64,000 nucleotides of DNA from JADFGZ01 sp965222345 (GTDB lineage: Bacteria > Acidobacteriota > Terriglobia > 2-12-FULL-54-10). A model generated the notes under the pieces. That model had not been told where the DNA came from. It saw only the letters and a list, made by a program, of their open reading frames with translations, and ran no database searches. Shown piece after piece: positions 43,153 to 51,227 of this stretch. The stretch's first letter is position 1; each line of letters opens with the position of its first letter. Made by a program: the position numbers and the translations under genes. Location: positions 558,001 to 622,000 of the forward strand of contig CBDCTS010000004.1 of the NCBI GenBank assembly GCA_965222345.1. Direction: 5' to 3'.

Positions 43153-44148
43153 TCAACCCCCCTGATGCCGCAAAGAGTGGGCGATGGCAGCAGCTTGCTT
43201 CTGCAGAACATTGAGATCTCGACTGGATTCCATTGGGGATGGCAAATAGGGAATTCCCTGACTCATAAATCCTGCTACGGCCTCGCGGGATCGTCGAGGA
43301 CATTGTGCTATCCAGGAGTCTTTGAAATTTTGTCGTCTTTGAAAATGATGAGTGGGCGTGAAGGGTTTCCAACGTTCGCGTAGGATTGATTCCTCATCGA
43401 TATCGATGACCTCGGCATGTTCGGCTTCTCTACTGCTCCTGTTCATCCATGCCGACTTCAGGAGGGCTACTGCGGCTTGGTCCGACTGCGGTGCGCTGTA
43501 GCCGAATATGGTTATCAATAATGCGTCTTCGAAGAGCTGCTTTGCCGCTTCCCAGCTTTGTCTAATGTATGGATCTATCGAGTAGTCCTTCTTTTCCACC
43601 GGGTAGAGTAGCGGCACGGTCTCAAAAGGTTTTTCGCAGACTGGGCATAAGTCCTGTTTTCTTCTCCTCCTTTCGTTGTGCTTTGGGCACCGCCCGATTC
43701 GCACGTTGCCATGGAGAAAGAATATTTCTGGGAGTGGCACGATACCGTGGTTGCGCTCGTAGGAATCAAACAGAAATGGATCCCAGTTGAAAGTAAATAT
43801 GGCATCTCCTCCTTGCAGTGATAGTAAAAGATGGTCGTATATCGTGGCTTGGTCCGGGAGATGCAGGGCGGAAAAGTATTCTTCTATCTTCATTTCAATA
43901 GTTTTCTTTGCGCGTTCGTGCTTTGGTTGTGAGCATGAATCCAGACGGCTGTAGATTGACTCGAAGTTATCACCATTCTTGAAGCTTTCTCCAATGTCTT
44001 CTATCTCCTGTTTCAGCCCAACGATGTCTACGAGATCATTCATGAGCGGGACTCGCCGACCCGCCCTGTCACCGTCCGGGAATGCGGCTCTGCTTGCCCC
44101 TGCTCCAAGAAGCACAACATGCGGCCTGAGTTCTCGTTTATTCTGCAT
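43153..44148 (-). CDS. SIR2-like domain protein
   Basis: About 331 residues. VVLLGAGASRAAFPD (GAGAS at 15-19) is the NAD-binding start of SIR2-like domains; IFTFNWD (118-123), FFLHGNVRIG (H146) and IFGYSAPQSD (205-213) follow. A CPKH...CPVC pair (C154, C168, C171 and H157 or a Cys) forms a small zinc site as in sirtuin-like folds. Defence SIR2 proteins (ThsA, DSR, AVAST fusions) deplete NAD+ on infection. Here it is a single domain without a partner beside it, so function is open. ATG 44148 has GGGAGA upstream; an earlier GTG would add 12 residues. Confidence 0.8.
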   Translation of the reverse strand: MQNKRELRPHVVLLGAGASRAAFPDGDRAGRRVPLMNDLVDIVGLKQEIEDIGESFKNGDNFESIYSRLDSCSQPKHERAKKTIEMKIEEYFSALHLPDQATIYDHLLLSLQGGDAIFTFNWDPFLFDSYERNHGIVPLPEIFFLHGNVRIGRCPKHNERRRRKQDLCPVCEKPFETVPLLYPVEKKDYSIDPYIRQSWEAAKQLFEDALLITIFGYSAPQSDQAAVALLKSAWMNRSSREAEHAEVIDIDEESILRERWKPFTPTHHFQRRQNFKDSWIAQCPRRSREAVAGFMSQGIPYLPSPMESSRDLNVLQKQAAAIAHSLRHQGG

Positions 44149-44416
44149 ACCCTCAATTCTCCCACGCCCCAAGACAAAAACCACAGAGAAGCCAAGCCCG
44201 GCTACAAAGGGGAGCGCTGCCGCCCCGGAGATCCACTCATCCCACCTACGAGGAGCGAACCAGTGAGACTATCAGACTTTCGTATATCCAGACTTCTGTA
44301 TCCATTGGGTGACGAGACCCTCGACGAGCTCACTGAACTACTTGCCCTCGTCTAAGAGACGTTTCTTAGCGGCGAGATGCGTCTGTTTACGCAAATAGAC
44401 GGTTGCCTGAGTGGAA

Positions 44417-44587
44417 GGCTGGCGTCTTCCACGGTTTTCTCTCAACTCTTTCCTTTCGTTGCTATTACACGTTTTTGGGGCGTCTGCTTTCGCTCGCAAC
44501 GCCTACGGCTAGCCCGCTTGATGGGCGAGTTTTCTGACGGTTTCTTTACGGTGGTTGCCGCCACGGCCATGCTCTACTGGCTGCGCA
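44417..44587 (-). repeat. IS110-type 3'-end repeat, copy C
   Basis: Third copy of the block at 20254 and 41300, here joined at its other side to an IS3 orfA relic. Confidence 0.65.
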
Positions 44588-45072
44588 GTTTGTTGGCGAG
44601 CACGATCCAGTCGTTGCAATACCAGCGCTTGATGGCCTCCACCTGCCCCCGCAGCTCGCTCCCCATTCCTCCTTTGATCCACTCCGTCTCGGTTGGAATT
44701 CCGAGTTGGACGAACCGGTCCTGAAGTGCTGCATCGAGCCGGCAGACCGCTCTGTCTTCACCGAGAGCCACTTCCCAGCCCAGCCCTGGAACTGCGCCTG
44801 ATGCTCGACCAAGTTCTTGCCGGCAATGAAGGTCGTCTTGCACCGTTCTCCAGCTTCGCGTACCACTTCTTCCAGCGCTAGAATGTCTGCTCGGAAATCC
44901 CCACCTGCCGCACCAACTCCCCGATGGGTACCCCTACTTCTGCCTGTTTCCATATTCCCTCGATCTGTTCCACGGAAATGCGCTTCTTCCTAACAGCAAA
45001 ATCCCCTCCTCCAGCTTCCAGATTCTGCCGCAAAACTCACCTTCCCTGGATCAAAAAACCAAGGGCCGGTCA
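44588..45072 (-). mobile_element. IS3 relic with decayed orfA
   Basis: The minus strand begins TGACCGGCCCTTGGTTTTTT, then encodes RKKRISVEQIEGIWKQAEVG, VPIGELVRQVGISEQTF, a TAG in place of Tyr, and RWKKWYAKLENG, the HTH of IS3 OrfA. The rest is scrambled and ends at the IS110-type repeat. Confidence 0.8.
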
Positions 45073-45081
45073 TCACTGCGT

Positions 45082-46245
45082 CTATGCTGGTGGTCGATTG
45101 CCATCTATGGAGTAAAAGAGTTGCAAGTGGCCACAGCCATTGCAGACGAAGATCCTGAACTTCGGTTGCGAGATGACGTTCAGTCCAAAGTTACGCTGGC
45201 TTTGAACATCGTGGTCCACTATCTGGCGATACTTTCCTATTCCGCAGACGAGACATTTACGGATCAGATCGCCGTTGACGATACGAACCTTCATGGTCAA
45301 GGCACTTACGGTCGAGTCAACTAAGTCTAGGAGTTCCGTTGCATCTGTTAGGCAATCGGTTGGCCTCTCGACTACTGTTTTGTCAAGGATCGTCTGAGCG
45401 AAGACGATCGACTCATTGTCGGGGAACATCGTCCCCAGATTGAACTCAGGTTCGTGGTGATACCAGAGTCTCAATATCGGTTTTCCCGCGATCATCGCCC
45501 AAAGCACTTTGCCGAGCGAGAAGACGTCAAAGTTCGGCTGCACATCAGTAAGCCGCATTCCCATCGCCCATCCGGGCATCCAGTCACGGCTACCAACATT
45601 CTCGAAAGTCTCGGTCACCCTATCTGCAATTTCCCGCTTGAACGCTAGACCGCAATCACCTAGAACAAGGTGGCCTGCCTGGTCGATGAACATATTAGCT
45701 GGCTTGATATCCCGATGAACGACTTCAGCCTGATGGAGCTTCGCAACTGCCTCTACGACTGGCCGTAAGGCTCGCAGGGAGTCGAGCACTTGTTTTTGGT
45801 ACAAATCGGGTTTGGACGCTAGCGTACCGCCGCTGAAGAACTTGGTGACGTACCAGCCGCCGTCAATGTTCTCGTCAAGAATAGGAGGCAACGACGGATG
45901 CGAGATTGTGCGTATCGTTTCAATCTCGGACTTCATCCGATCCAACGCAGTTCTCTCATTCACAGACTCGTCAAGTGGCAGTAGTTCTTTTAAGGCAGCC
46001 CGCGGAGGCGTGGTACCGGATATCGTTCTGATCAGTTGGATCAATTCCCGATGGGTCACTTCCGTATCGTGATCGTTGATAGGGACCATCGCCTTGCTCA
46101 GGACAATTTTGAGTTTTTCCAGAAAAACAGTTTCTGTGTCGCAACGTGTATCCTCCACTTCATAGACGGTTCCCTGTCCACCTCTTCCGATCTCCCGAAT
46201 GACGCGCCAGCGCCCGCCATATATCCGCGTATTTCTATCAGCCAT
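45082..46245 (-). CDS. Ser/Thr protein kinase with C-terminal zinc ribbon
   Basis: 387 residues. Glycine loop IGRGGQGTVYEV (19-30), a 45-residue insertion, then AALKEL (K86), catalytic HRDIKPANMFID (D179, K181, N184), and GDCGLAF (D197) with Cys in place of Phe in DFG. The C-lobe has DVFSLGKVLWAMI. After the kinase come two CxxC pairs (C331/C334, C368/C371), a zinc ribbon near the end instead of the usual membrane helix and sensor. It is a soluble Hanks-type kinase. In defence islands such kinases can act as toxins or regulators; the target is unknown. Confidence 0.85.
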   Translation of the reverse strand: MADRNTRIYGGRWRVIREIGRGGQGTVYEVEDTRCDTETVFLEKLKIVLSKAMVPINDHDTEVTHRELIQLIRTISGTTPPRAALKELLPLDESVNERTALDRMKSEIETIRTISHPSLPPILDENIDGGWYVTKFFSGGTLASKPDLYQKQVLDSLRALRPVVEAVAKLHQAEVVHRDIKPANMFIDQAGHLVLGDCGLAFKREIADRVTETFENVGSRDWMPGWAMGMRLTDVQPNFDVFSLGKVLWAMIAGKPILRLWYHHEPEFNLGTMFPDNESIVFAQTILDKTVVERPTDCLTDATELLDLVDSTVSALTMKVRIVNGDLIRKCLVCGIGKYRQIVDHDVQSQRNFGLNVISQPKFRIFVCNGCGHLQLFYSIDGNRPPA

Positions 46246-46291
46246 TGGCCAATTTTACCCGATTATTGTGGACGACGTGACGGCGGACCGG

Positions 46292-46361
46292 AGGCTCGAT
46301 TGAGGTAGCACCAGCGACCCTTGACACGAACGTAAGTCTCTTCGACACGCCAGAACCTGCT
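46292..46361 (-). pseudogene. IS6-family transposase fragment (IS26-like)
   Basis: SRFWRVEETYVRVKGRWCYLNRASG is the DDE first-Asp region of an IS6/IS26-type transposase (WRVDETY, here with Glu for Asp). It is a different lineage from the IS6 copies at 13005 and 48809. Confidence 0.65.
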
Positions 46362-46481
46362 CCCTGTTCTCAACCGGAGATGCTCTCCGCTAATGCATAC
46401 GTGTCTGTTGACAACGCCAACGCCTTCATAGAAGAGTTTACATCACTGTCTGGGGCTGCGAAATCGGTGGGGGGGCAAGAA

Positions 46482-46599
46482 ATGGATTACAGGCCCCCGG
46501 CGCCGGGGGCCTATACCCCAGACTGGAACCCGGTTCCACGAACCCAGATGGTAATGTAATATGTCTCAGATCACTTGGTACAAAAGATCGGTCTGGTCA
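46482..46599 (+). mobile_element. IS3 right-end remnant
   Basis: YRPPAPGAYTPDWNPVPR codes the OrfB C-terminus, followed by GTCTCAGATCACTTGGTACA and a GGTCTGGTCA end, matching the relic ending at 3974. Confidence 0.75.
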
Positions 46600-47006
46600 A
46601 CTCCCTAGAGCGTCCATCTTGGCTCCAAGAATCTCGATGGCATTCTGGCCTTCGGCTCGGAAGGCTTCGTTGGCTAGTCCGGTGGTCAAAAAAGGAGATC
46701 GCCGCAGTGTTGAAAAGGGTCTGAACACTATCCGGCAGATCATCCAGCGGCGGCAGCGCGGGCTGGAGCGGGACTATGGCCCCAGCCGCTAGGTCTCTCC
46801 GCTGCGAAGCAGCACGGCTGTGGCGCGGCGCATTGCGGAGCGGGCAAGGGAGCACCTGGATCGGGACCGGCTCGCCCCACGAGAAATCCACACGAGAGGG
46901 GAACCGCGGCAGCGCGGGCCAGGGCAGGCGCCGCCCGACTCGACCGCATTTGCATACATATAAATAGTGTGTATCCTGAAAGATATAAAAATAACGAGAG
47001 GTCCCA
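46600..47006. other. Region upstream of MazEF without a recognised gene
   Basis: An Arg-rich frame (QIIQRRQRGLERDYGPSR, stop, then RRIAERAREHLDRDR) might be a degraded gene, but I cannot name it. The last 60 bases hold the toxin-antitoxin promoter region. Confidence 0.4.
46954..46973 (+). promoter_or_regulatory. Possible MazEF operator
   Basis: ATACA and GTGTAT face each other across an A/T-rich spacer, 34 bases before the antitoxin start, where ribbon-helix-helix antitoxins usually bind to repress their own operon. Confidence 0.35.
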
Positions 47007-47228
47007 ATGAACCGACGGCTCAACATTACCCTACCGGAACAGACCGTCCGGATGCTGGAGCGTGCTGTGCCGAGAGGCCAGCGCTCGAGGTTGATTGACG
47101 AAGCCGTGACACGCTTCGTCAAAGAACAGGGGAGAGCAAACCTTCAAAAGCAGCTCGCGCTTGGTGCGAAAGCTCGATCCGAGCGTGACCGAGAGATGGC
47201 TGAGGAATGGTTTGTCCTTCCTGACTAA
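47007..47228 (+). CDS. MazE-like ribbon-helix-helix antitoxin
   Basis: 73 residues. NRRLNITLPEQTVRMLERAVPRGQRSRLIDEAVTRFVKEQG is a ribbon-helix-helix domain; the C-terminal EMAEEWFVLPD with its Trp is the usual MazF-binding tail. GAGAGG precedes ATG 47007. Five bases separate it from the toxin gene. Confidence 0.9.
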   Translation: MNRRLNITLPEQTVRMLERAVPRGQRSRLIDEAVTRFVKEQGRANLQKQLALGAKARSERDREMAEEWFVLPD

Positions 47229-47233
47229 CTCCT

Positions 47234-47590
47234 ATGATTCAACCAAAGCGGGGAGACATCTATCTGGTCAACTTCGACCCGACGCTGGGCGCTGAGATTC
47301 GGAAAACGCGTCCGGCGTTAATTTTGCAAAACGATATCGCCAACAAGTTCAGCCCGGTTACCATCGTGGCTGCCATCAGTTCCAAGTTCGACGACCCTCT
47401 GTATCCTACGGAGGTCTTGATATCAGCCAAAGCGCGAACAGGTTTCGCTGTTGATTCGGTCGTGCTTCTAAATCAGATTCGGACGGTCGACAAGAAGAGG
47501 CTGGCTAAGCGACTCGGCACGCTGTCCTCAGCCAAGATGGAGGAGGTCAACCAGGCTCTTCGCATTAGCGTAGGCCTTGTGACCTTCTAG
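47234..47590 (+). CDS. MazF/PemK-family mRNA interferase
   Basis: 118 residues: KRGDIYLVNFDPTLGAEIRKTRPALIL (the conserved GDIY...GsEI.KTRPalI), PVTIVAAISSK, TGFAVDSVVLLNQIRTVDKKRL (catalytic QIRTVDK). All catalytic positions (R in KTRP, T/S in strand, QIRT) are present. It cleaves mRNA at short motifs; specificity is unknown. Confidence 0.95.
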   Translation: MIQPKRGDIYLVNFDPTLGAEIRKTRPALILQNDIANKFSPVTIVAAISSKFDDPLYPTEVLISAKARTGFAVDSVVLLNQIRTVDKKRLAKRLGTLSSAKMEEVNQALRISVGLVTF

Positions 47591-47650
47591 GCCCATTAAT
47601 AGCCACTCGCCAAGCGGCGCGCCAGGGGCTGAGAGAGGTAAAGGATCCCG

Positions 47651-47750
47651 ATGATCGCTGACTCCAAAGGCCGAGGCCTCCTCATCGTCGACAACAGCGT
47701 CTCTGGCTGGACAGGGCTTCGCTATCTTGAAGAGTGGTCCGGAATTGACC
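47651..47750 (+). pseudogene. 5' fragment of a possible PLD/helicase defence gene
   Basis: MIADSKGRGLLIVDNSVSGW followed by TGLRYLEEWSGID resembles the start of PLD-like/helicase proteins of defence islands (I-x-DN-x4-W-x4-YL-x-EW). It runs into the 472-bp element at 47751 and stops shortly after. The family call rests on a short match. Confidence 0.35.
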
Positions 47751-48222
47751 TGACCGGCCCTTTTTGTACCAGGTGGAAAGGATCCGATACCCACACATAA
47801 ACCGAGCGAGGCGTATAAGAATATTCCGCAGAAGTATTGTGTAGAGGTGAAACGGATCGTCCTCGACCACTATTGGGAAGATGTCGATTCCTTCCTGGAA
47901 TTTCTGGACGCGGACCTGTGTCACAAAGATAAGAAGTATTGGGGACGGCCGCCGTCCGGAGGTATAGCACAGGCGACTTTTTATTTAGCGGGGAAACGGT
48001 CGATAAACGCATTGTATAAATTGCACGTGGAACTTTCCGATTTCGTGCTGGACGCGATCAATAATAACGATCTCGGTGTAGAGGAGGTGTGGCCGGTAAG
48101 TAAGGGGGAAAGGCGGTGGTTGAGTGCGCCTGGGAGACCCGGCTGATCAGGTCAGGTGACGCCGCAACACCGTAGAGCTCCTGCAGGTGCCCTGAGACTG
48201 GCACAAAAAATAGGGCCGGTCA
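47751..48222. mobile_element. 472-bp non-autonomous element with IS3-type ends
   Basis: TGACCGGCCCTTTTTGTACCA at the left; the right end is the reverse complement of TGACCGGCCCTATTTTTTGT followed by GCCA. It has no transposase, but a small open frame. It interrupts a gene fragment. Confidence 0.7.
47847..48146 (+). CDS. Unknown small protein carried in a non-autonomous element
   Basis: 99 residues from GTG 47847. RIVLDHYWEDVDSFLEFLDA, DKKYWGRPPSGGIAQATFYL and INALYKLHVELSDFVLDAI look like a compact helical protein; the frame is open further upstream to the left end of the element, so the true start may be earlier or the gene may be a fragment. The last ~10 residues are shaped by element sequence. 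No family recognised. Confidence 0.4.
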   Translation: MKRIVLDHYWEDVDSFLEFLDADLCHKDKKYWGRPPSGGIAQATFYLAGKRSINALYKLHVELSDFVLDAINNNDLGVEEVWPVSKGERRWLSAPGRPG

Positions 48223-48312
48223 GAGGTCACGAACGACGCACTGACTGCCCTTCAGTGCAAAAGGCAATGAAGCTGGCAGATCCATAAACGCGATGGGTGG
48301 CGAGATCCGATC

Positions 48313-48808
48313 ATGAACCCTAACGAGATTGATCTCTACGCAGGCATTGCAGGCGCGAGCGTTGAAGTGGAAAGCTTTCACTTCGGAGAGGGAATCGTCC
48401 TCTCCAAGACATTTGCCCACCTCATGGCTCCCTTCCTCATGGCGTTTGCTCCAGCAGAGCCAGGTAAACATCATCCGGCTCCCTGGAAGGCAACTCAGGG
48501 AGGCTTTGGATTCGATGTCCTAGCCCAGTTGCAAATCCCGAAGGAATTCAACCCACCTCGGTGGTTCGATCACCTCAACACGGCGTGGTGGTTTGCTGCC
48601 CTTCTGCGGCTCCGCGCCACGCCCCTCATATCGGTACCTGTGATCGCGAGTGAACCCTTCTCGAAGGCACCCGAAATCGAGCACGATATCCAGTTCTGGC
48701 CTATCGAGACTGAGCCACGACGGCTCATCTTGGATCGCGCGCCAGCGACTAGGGTCTCCGAGTCCGTGCTCGTATGGGTTGGCGACCACTGGCGTGAAGG
48801 CGGCGTCC
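48313..48808 (+). pseudogene. Unknown defence-island-type gene cut by IS6
   Basis: About 165 residues: MNPNEIDLYAGIAGASVEVE, LSKTFAHLMAPFLMAFAPAE, GKHHPAPWKATQGGFGFDVL, LNTAWWFAALLRLR and VLVWVGDHWREGGVRL. The protein is coherent and probably nearly complete, but its stop is supplied by IS6 sequence after 48808. I have no functional assignment. Confidence 0.55.
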
Positions 48809-49605
48809 GGCTTTGTCAAGTTAAGGCAGAGTCAGACACAATGGACGGATGGAATCACTTTATCGAGGGCATCGCTTTCCACCTGAAATCATCAGTCACG
48901 CCGTTTGGTTGTACCATCGGTTCACGCTGAGCTTTCGAGACGCAGAAGACTTGCTTGCAGAGCGAGGAATCCTTGTCTCCTACGAAGCGATCCGATACTG
49001 GTGTCAGAAATTCGGACCGTCCTTCTCCCAAACGCTGCGTCGGAAACGGGGAAGACTCGGTGACATCTGGCACGTCGATGAACTCTTCATCACCATCCAA
49101 GGTCAGCGCCTCTATCTTTGGCGGGCCGTCGATCAGGATGGAGACGTGATCGATATTCTGGTTAGCAAGCGTAGAGATCGTCGAGCCGCTAAACGCTTCT
49201 TTCGTAGGGCCTTGAAACATCAGGGAAAAGCACCCTGGCAACTGATCACCGACAAGCTTCGGAGTTATCCGGCTGCACATAGGGACATCTTTACTACCGT
49301 GATCCATCGAACAGGCCAATACGAAAACAATCGGGCTGAAGTCTCCCATCAGCACACTCGTGAACAAGAGCGGCAAATGCGAAGGTTCAAATCAATGGCA
49401 CAGACTCAGCGTTTTCTCTCAGTTCACGGTCCTATCCAGAACCTGTTCCGAGTCGGTCGTCATCATCTCAAGGCCGCTCATCATCGACTCCTCCGGGACC
49501 GGGCTTTTTCCGATTGGAGAGAGGTGACGTGCGTCTGTTGAGAGATTGTGGACTCCTGTCGTTTTGGGGTGAATCTCGGCTTGGTTCCGTTAACTTGACA
49601 GTGCC
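48809..49605 (+). mobile_element. IS6-family insertion sequence, intact copy
   Basis: 797 bp between GGCTTTGTCAAGTTAAGGCA and the reverse complement of GGCACTGTCAAGTTAACGGA. It truncates genes on both sides (48313 and a coupling-protein gene), so it may mark a deletion or fusion. Confidence 0.9.
48849..49541 (+). CDS. IS6-family transposase
   Basis: 230 residues, uninterrupted. N-terminal HTH-like GHRFPPEIISHAVWLYHRF and LAERGILVSYEAIRYWCQKFG; DDE domain with WHVDELFITIQGQRLYLWRAVDQDGDVIDI (D), LITDKLRSYPAAHR (D) and NNRAEVSHQHTREQERQMRRFKS (E). It is the likely source of transposase for the miniature IS6-ended elements. Confidence 0.95.
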   Translation: MESLYRGHRFPPEIISHAVWLYHRFTLSFRDAEDLLAERGILVSYEAIRYWCQKFGPSFSQTLRRKRGRLGDIWHVDELFITIQGQRLYLWRAVDQDGDVIDILVSKRRDRRAAKRFFRRALKHQGKAPWQLITDKLRSYPAAHRDIFTTVIHRTGQYENNRAEVSHQHTREQERQMRRFKSMAQTQRFLSVHGPIQNLFRVGRHHLKAAHHRLLRDRAFSDWREVTCVC

Positions 49606-49820
49606 GCGGGCAAGGAAGCGTAGGGGCCAGCAAATCCTTCCGAGAGCAGCGTGAGGCGGTATTCCAGCCCCGCGAGTTTGCCCTGCTCTCCAACTGCCAG
49701 GCCATCTGTCTACCCTACGACGGTGCTCAGTCGCTCCCGGCAACCCGGGTGTACCTCAAACCCCACTATCTGCCCCGGACGCTCCCCTACTGGCGGGCGA
49801 AGGTTGAGGGAAAGCTATGA
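49606..49820 (+). pseudogene. VirD4/TraG-type coupling protein, C-terminal fragment
   Basis: KSFREQREAVFQPREFALLS then AICLPYDGAQSLPATRVYLKPHYLPRTLPYW is the C-terminal end of type IV secretion coupling ATPases. The ATPase core lies beyond the IS6 insertion and is lost. Its stop overlaps the VirB11-like start (ATGA). Confidence 0.7.
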
Positions 49821-50776
49821 GCGACGGCCTGGAACTACTCAAGCCTTTCCTGCCGGGCCTGGAGGATGTTCTGGAGGACCCGGATGTGAGCGAGATCATG
49901 ATCAACGGGCCGCACAATGTATGGATCGAAGGGCATGGGAAACTCTACTCTCACGAGGCCCCGCTTCTAACCGCCTCAGCACTTCAACGGGCCGCGATCC
50001 ATATCGCCCGGCCTCTCGGACTGGACCCGGCCACGGCTCCCATCGTCGATGCTCGCCTGGAGGACGGCTCGCGGGTTGCCATCTGTGTTCCACCGGCCAG
50101 CCCGAAGGTTGCCATTACCGTGCGAAGGTTTGGCAAACGGTCTTTCTCGGCGGATGACCTGGTAGAACAAGGGGCGCTGCCCAAGAACGTGAAGGAGGCG
50201 GCGGAGCGGATGCTGCTGACCCGCCGAAACATCCTGGTTTCAGGCGGCACCGGATCAGGCAAGACCACGCTACTAAACGCGCTCATTGAACTGCTGCCCG
50301 ACGACGAGCGCATCGTCGCCATCGAGGACACCCTGGAGCTTCGCATCGAACATTCGAATTGCCTCCGCTTCGAGGCTCGCGGACTCTCAACCGGAGCCGT
50401 GACGATCCGTGATTTAGTCCGCCACGCGCTTCGTCACCGCCCGGATCACATTGTTGTAGGTGAGGTGCGAGGCGGGGAGGCCGCGGACCTGCTGCAAGCC
50501 CTCAACACCGGACACGGCGGCTCACTCACCACCGTACACGCCAACAACGCCGAATCAGCCTTGTCCCGGCTCGCCAGTTGCGCCATGCAGGGAGGCGGGG
50601 AGCTTCCCTGGGAGGTTACCTGCCGGGGCGTGGTGGACGGCATTGCCATGGTGATTCACATGACCCGCCGCGAGGGGCGGCGGTTTGTGGAGGAAGCGCT
50701 ACGCGTCAAAGGTTACGACGCGTCACAGAACCGCTGGCTCACCGAGTCGATCTGGAGGCAACAGGATGAGGGCTGA
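49817..50776 (+). CDS. VirB11/TrbB-type conjugation ATPase
   Basis: 319 residues. The N-terminal domain (VSEIMINGPHNVWIEGHG) is typical of the family; Walker A GGTGSGKT (143-150), VAIEDTLELRI (Asp box), HALRHRPDHIVVGEVRGGEA (Walker B and His box) and LNTGHGGSLTTVHAN follow. Hexameric ATPase that powers type IV secretion pilus assembly. It is complete, but no other mating-channel gene remains here. Confidence 0.9.
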   Translation: MSDGLELLKPFLPGLEDVLEDPDVSEIMINGPHNVWIEGHGKLYSHEAPLLTASALQRAAIHIARPLGLDPATAPIVDARLEDGSRVAICVPPASPKVAITVRRFGKRSFSADDLVEQGALPKNVKEAAERMLLTRRNILVSGGTGSGKTTLLNALIELLPDDERIVAIEDTLELRIEHSNCLRFEARGLSTGAVTIRDLVRHALRHRPDHIVVGEVRGGEAADLLQALNTGHGGSLTTVHANNAESALSRLASCAMQGGGELPWEVTCRGVVDGIAMVIHMTRREGRRFVEEALRVKGYDASQNRWLTESIWRQQDEG

Positions 50777-50942
50777 AGAAAAAATCATACGGATAAAGAC
50801 CCTCAAGGACTTCGACCGGGAACTCGGCCGGGACGGTGACAAGACGCTGGAAGTCCCGGCCTGCATCGCCGAGCAATACCACCGCCGCTTTGCCGATCAG
50901 ATCATGCAGATCAAACGTGACGCCGAGTGTGAGTGGGACTAA
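50766..50942 (+). CDS. Unknown small protein after the VirB11-like gene
   Basis: 58 residues from ATG 50766, overlapping the previous stop by 11 bases: IIRIKTLKDFDRELGRDGDK, then LEVPACIAEQYHRRFADQIMQIKRDAECEWD. Charged and helical; no family recognised. The overlap supports expression. Confidence 0.5.
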   Translation: MRAEEKIIRIKTLKDFDRELGRDGDKTLEVPACIAEQYHRRFADQIMQIKRDAECEWD

Positions 50943-51014
50943 CCACACAATCGCAACGGACTCTCCGCGCGGAGTTCTCCCTTGTGGTTTTGTATGAAGA
51001 GTAGGGAGGGATTG

Positions 51015-51227
51015 ATGAGCCTTGACACAGAAGCAAGGGATGCCCCGATTACGGTGAAGGCCGCCGCCCGTTTCTTGGGCGTCAGCCCCTCGCTGGTGTA
51101 TGCTTACGTCGAGCGAAAGCAGATTCCCCATTACCGCATGATGGGCCGCTCGATCCGCTTCCGATTGTCGGAACTGGTCGAGTGGCGCCAGCAATTTCAT
51201 GTGAATGGAGGAATCGATGAACAATAG
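51015..51227 (+). CDS. Excisionase-type HTH protein
   Basis: About 70 residues: TVKAAARFLGVSPSLVYAYVERKQIPHYRMMGRSIRFRLSELVEWRQQ is the MerR-like winged helix of the excisionase/AlpA DNA-binding family. It overlaps the integrase gene by 11 bases and probably controls excision direction. ATG 51015 follows GGGAGGGA and is preferred to 50982. Confidence 0.85.
   Translation: MSLDTEARDAPITVKAAARFLGVSPSLVYAYVERKQIPHYRMMGRSIRFRLSELVEWRQQFHVNGGIDEQ

Noticed and set aside
43153..44148. Thoeris system
   Set aside because: There is a SIR2-like protein, but no SLOG domain and no TIR partner (ThsB) nearby.
44263..44355. Short frame ending RLLYPLGDETLDELTELLALV
   Set aside because: It may be the tail of a lost gene, but it is too short to name and has no start or context.
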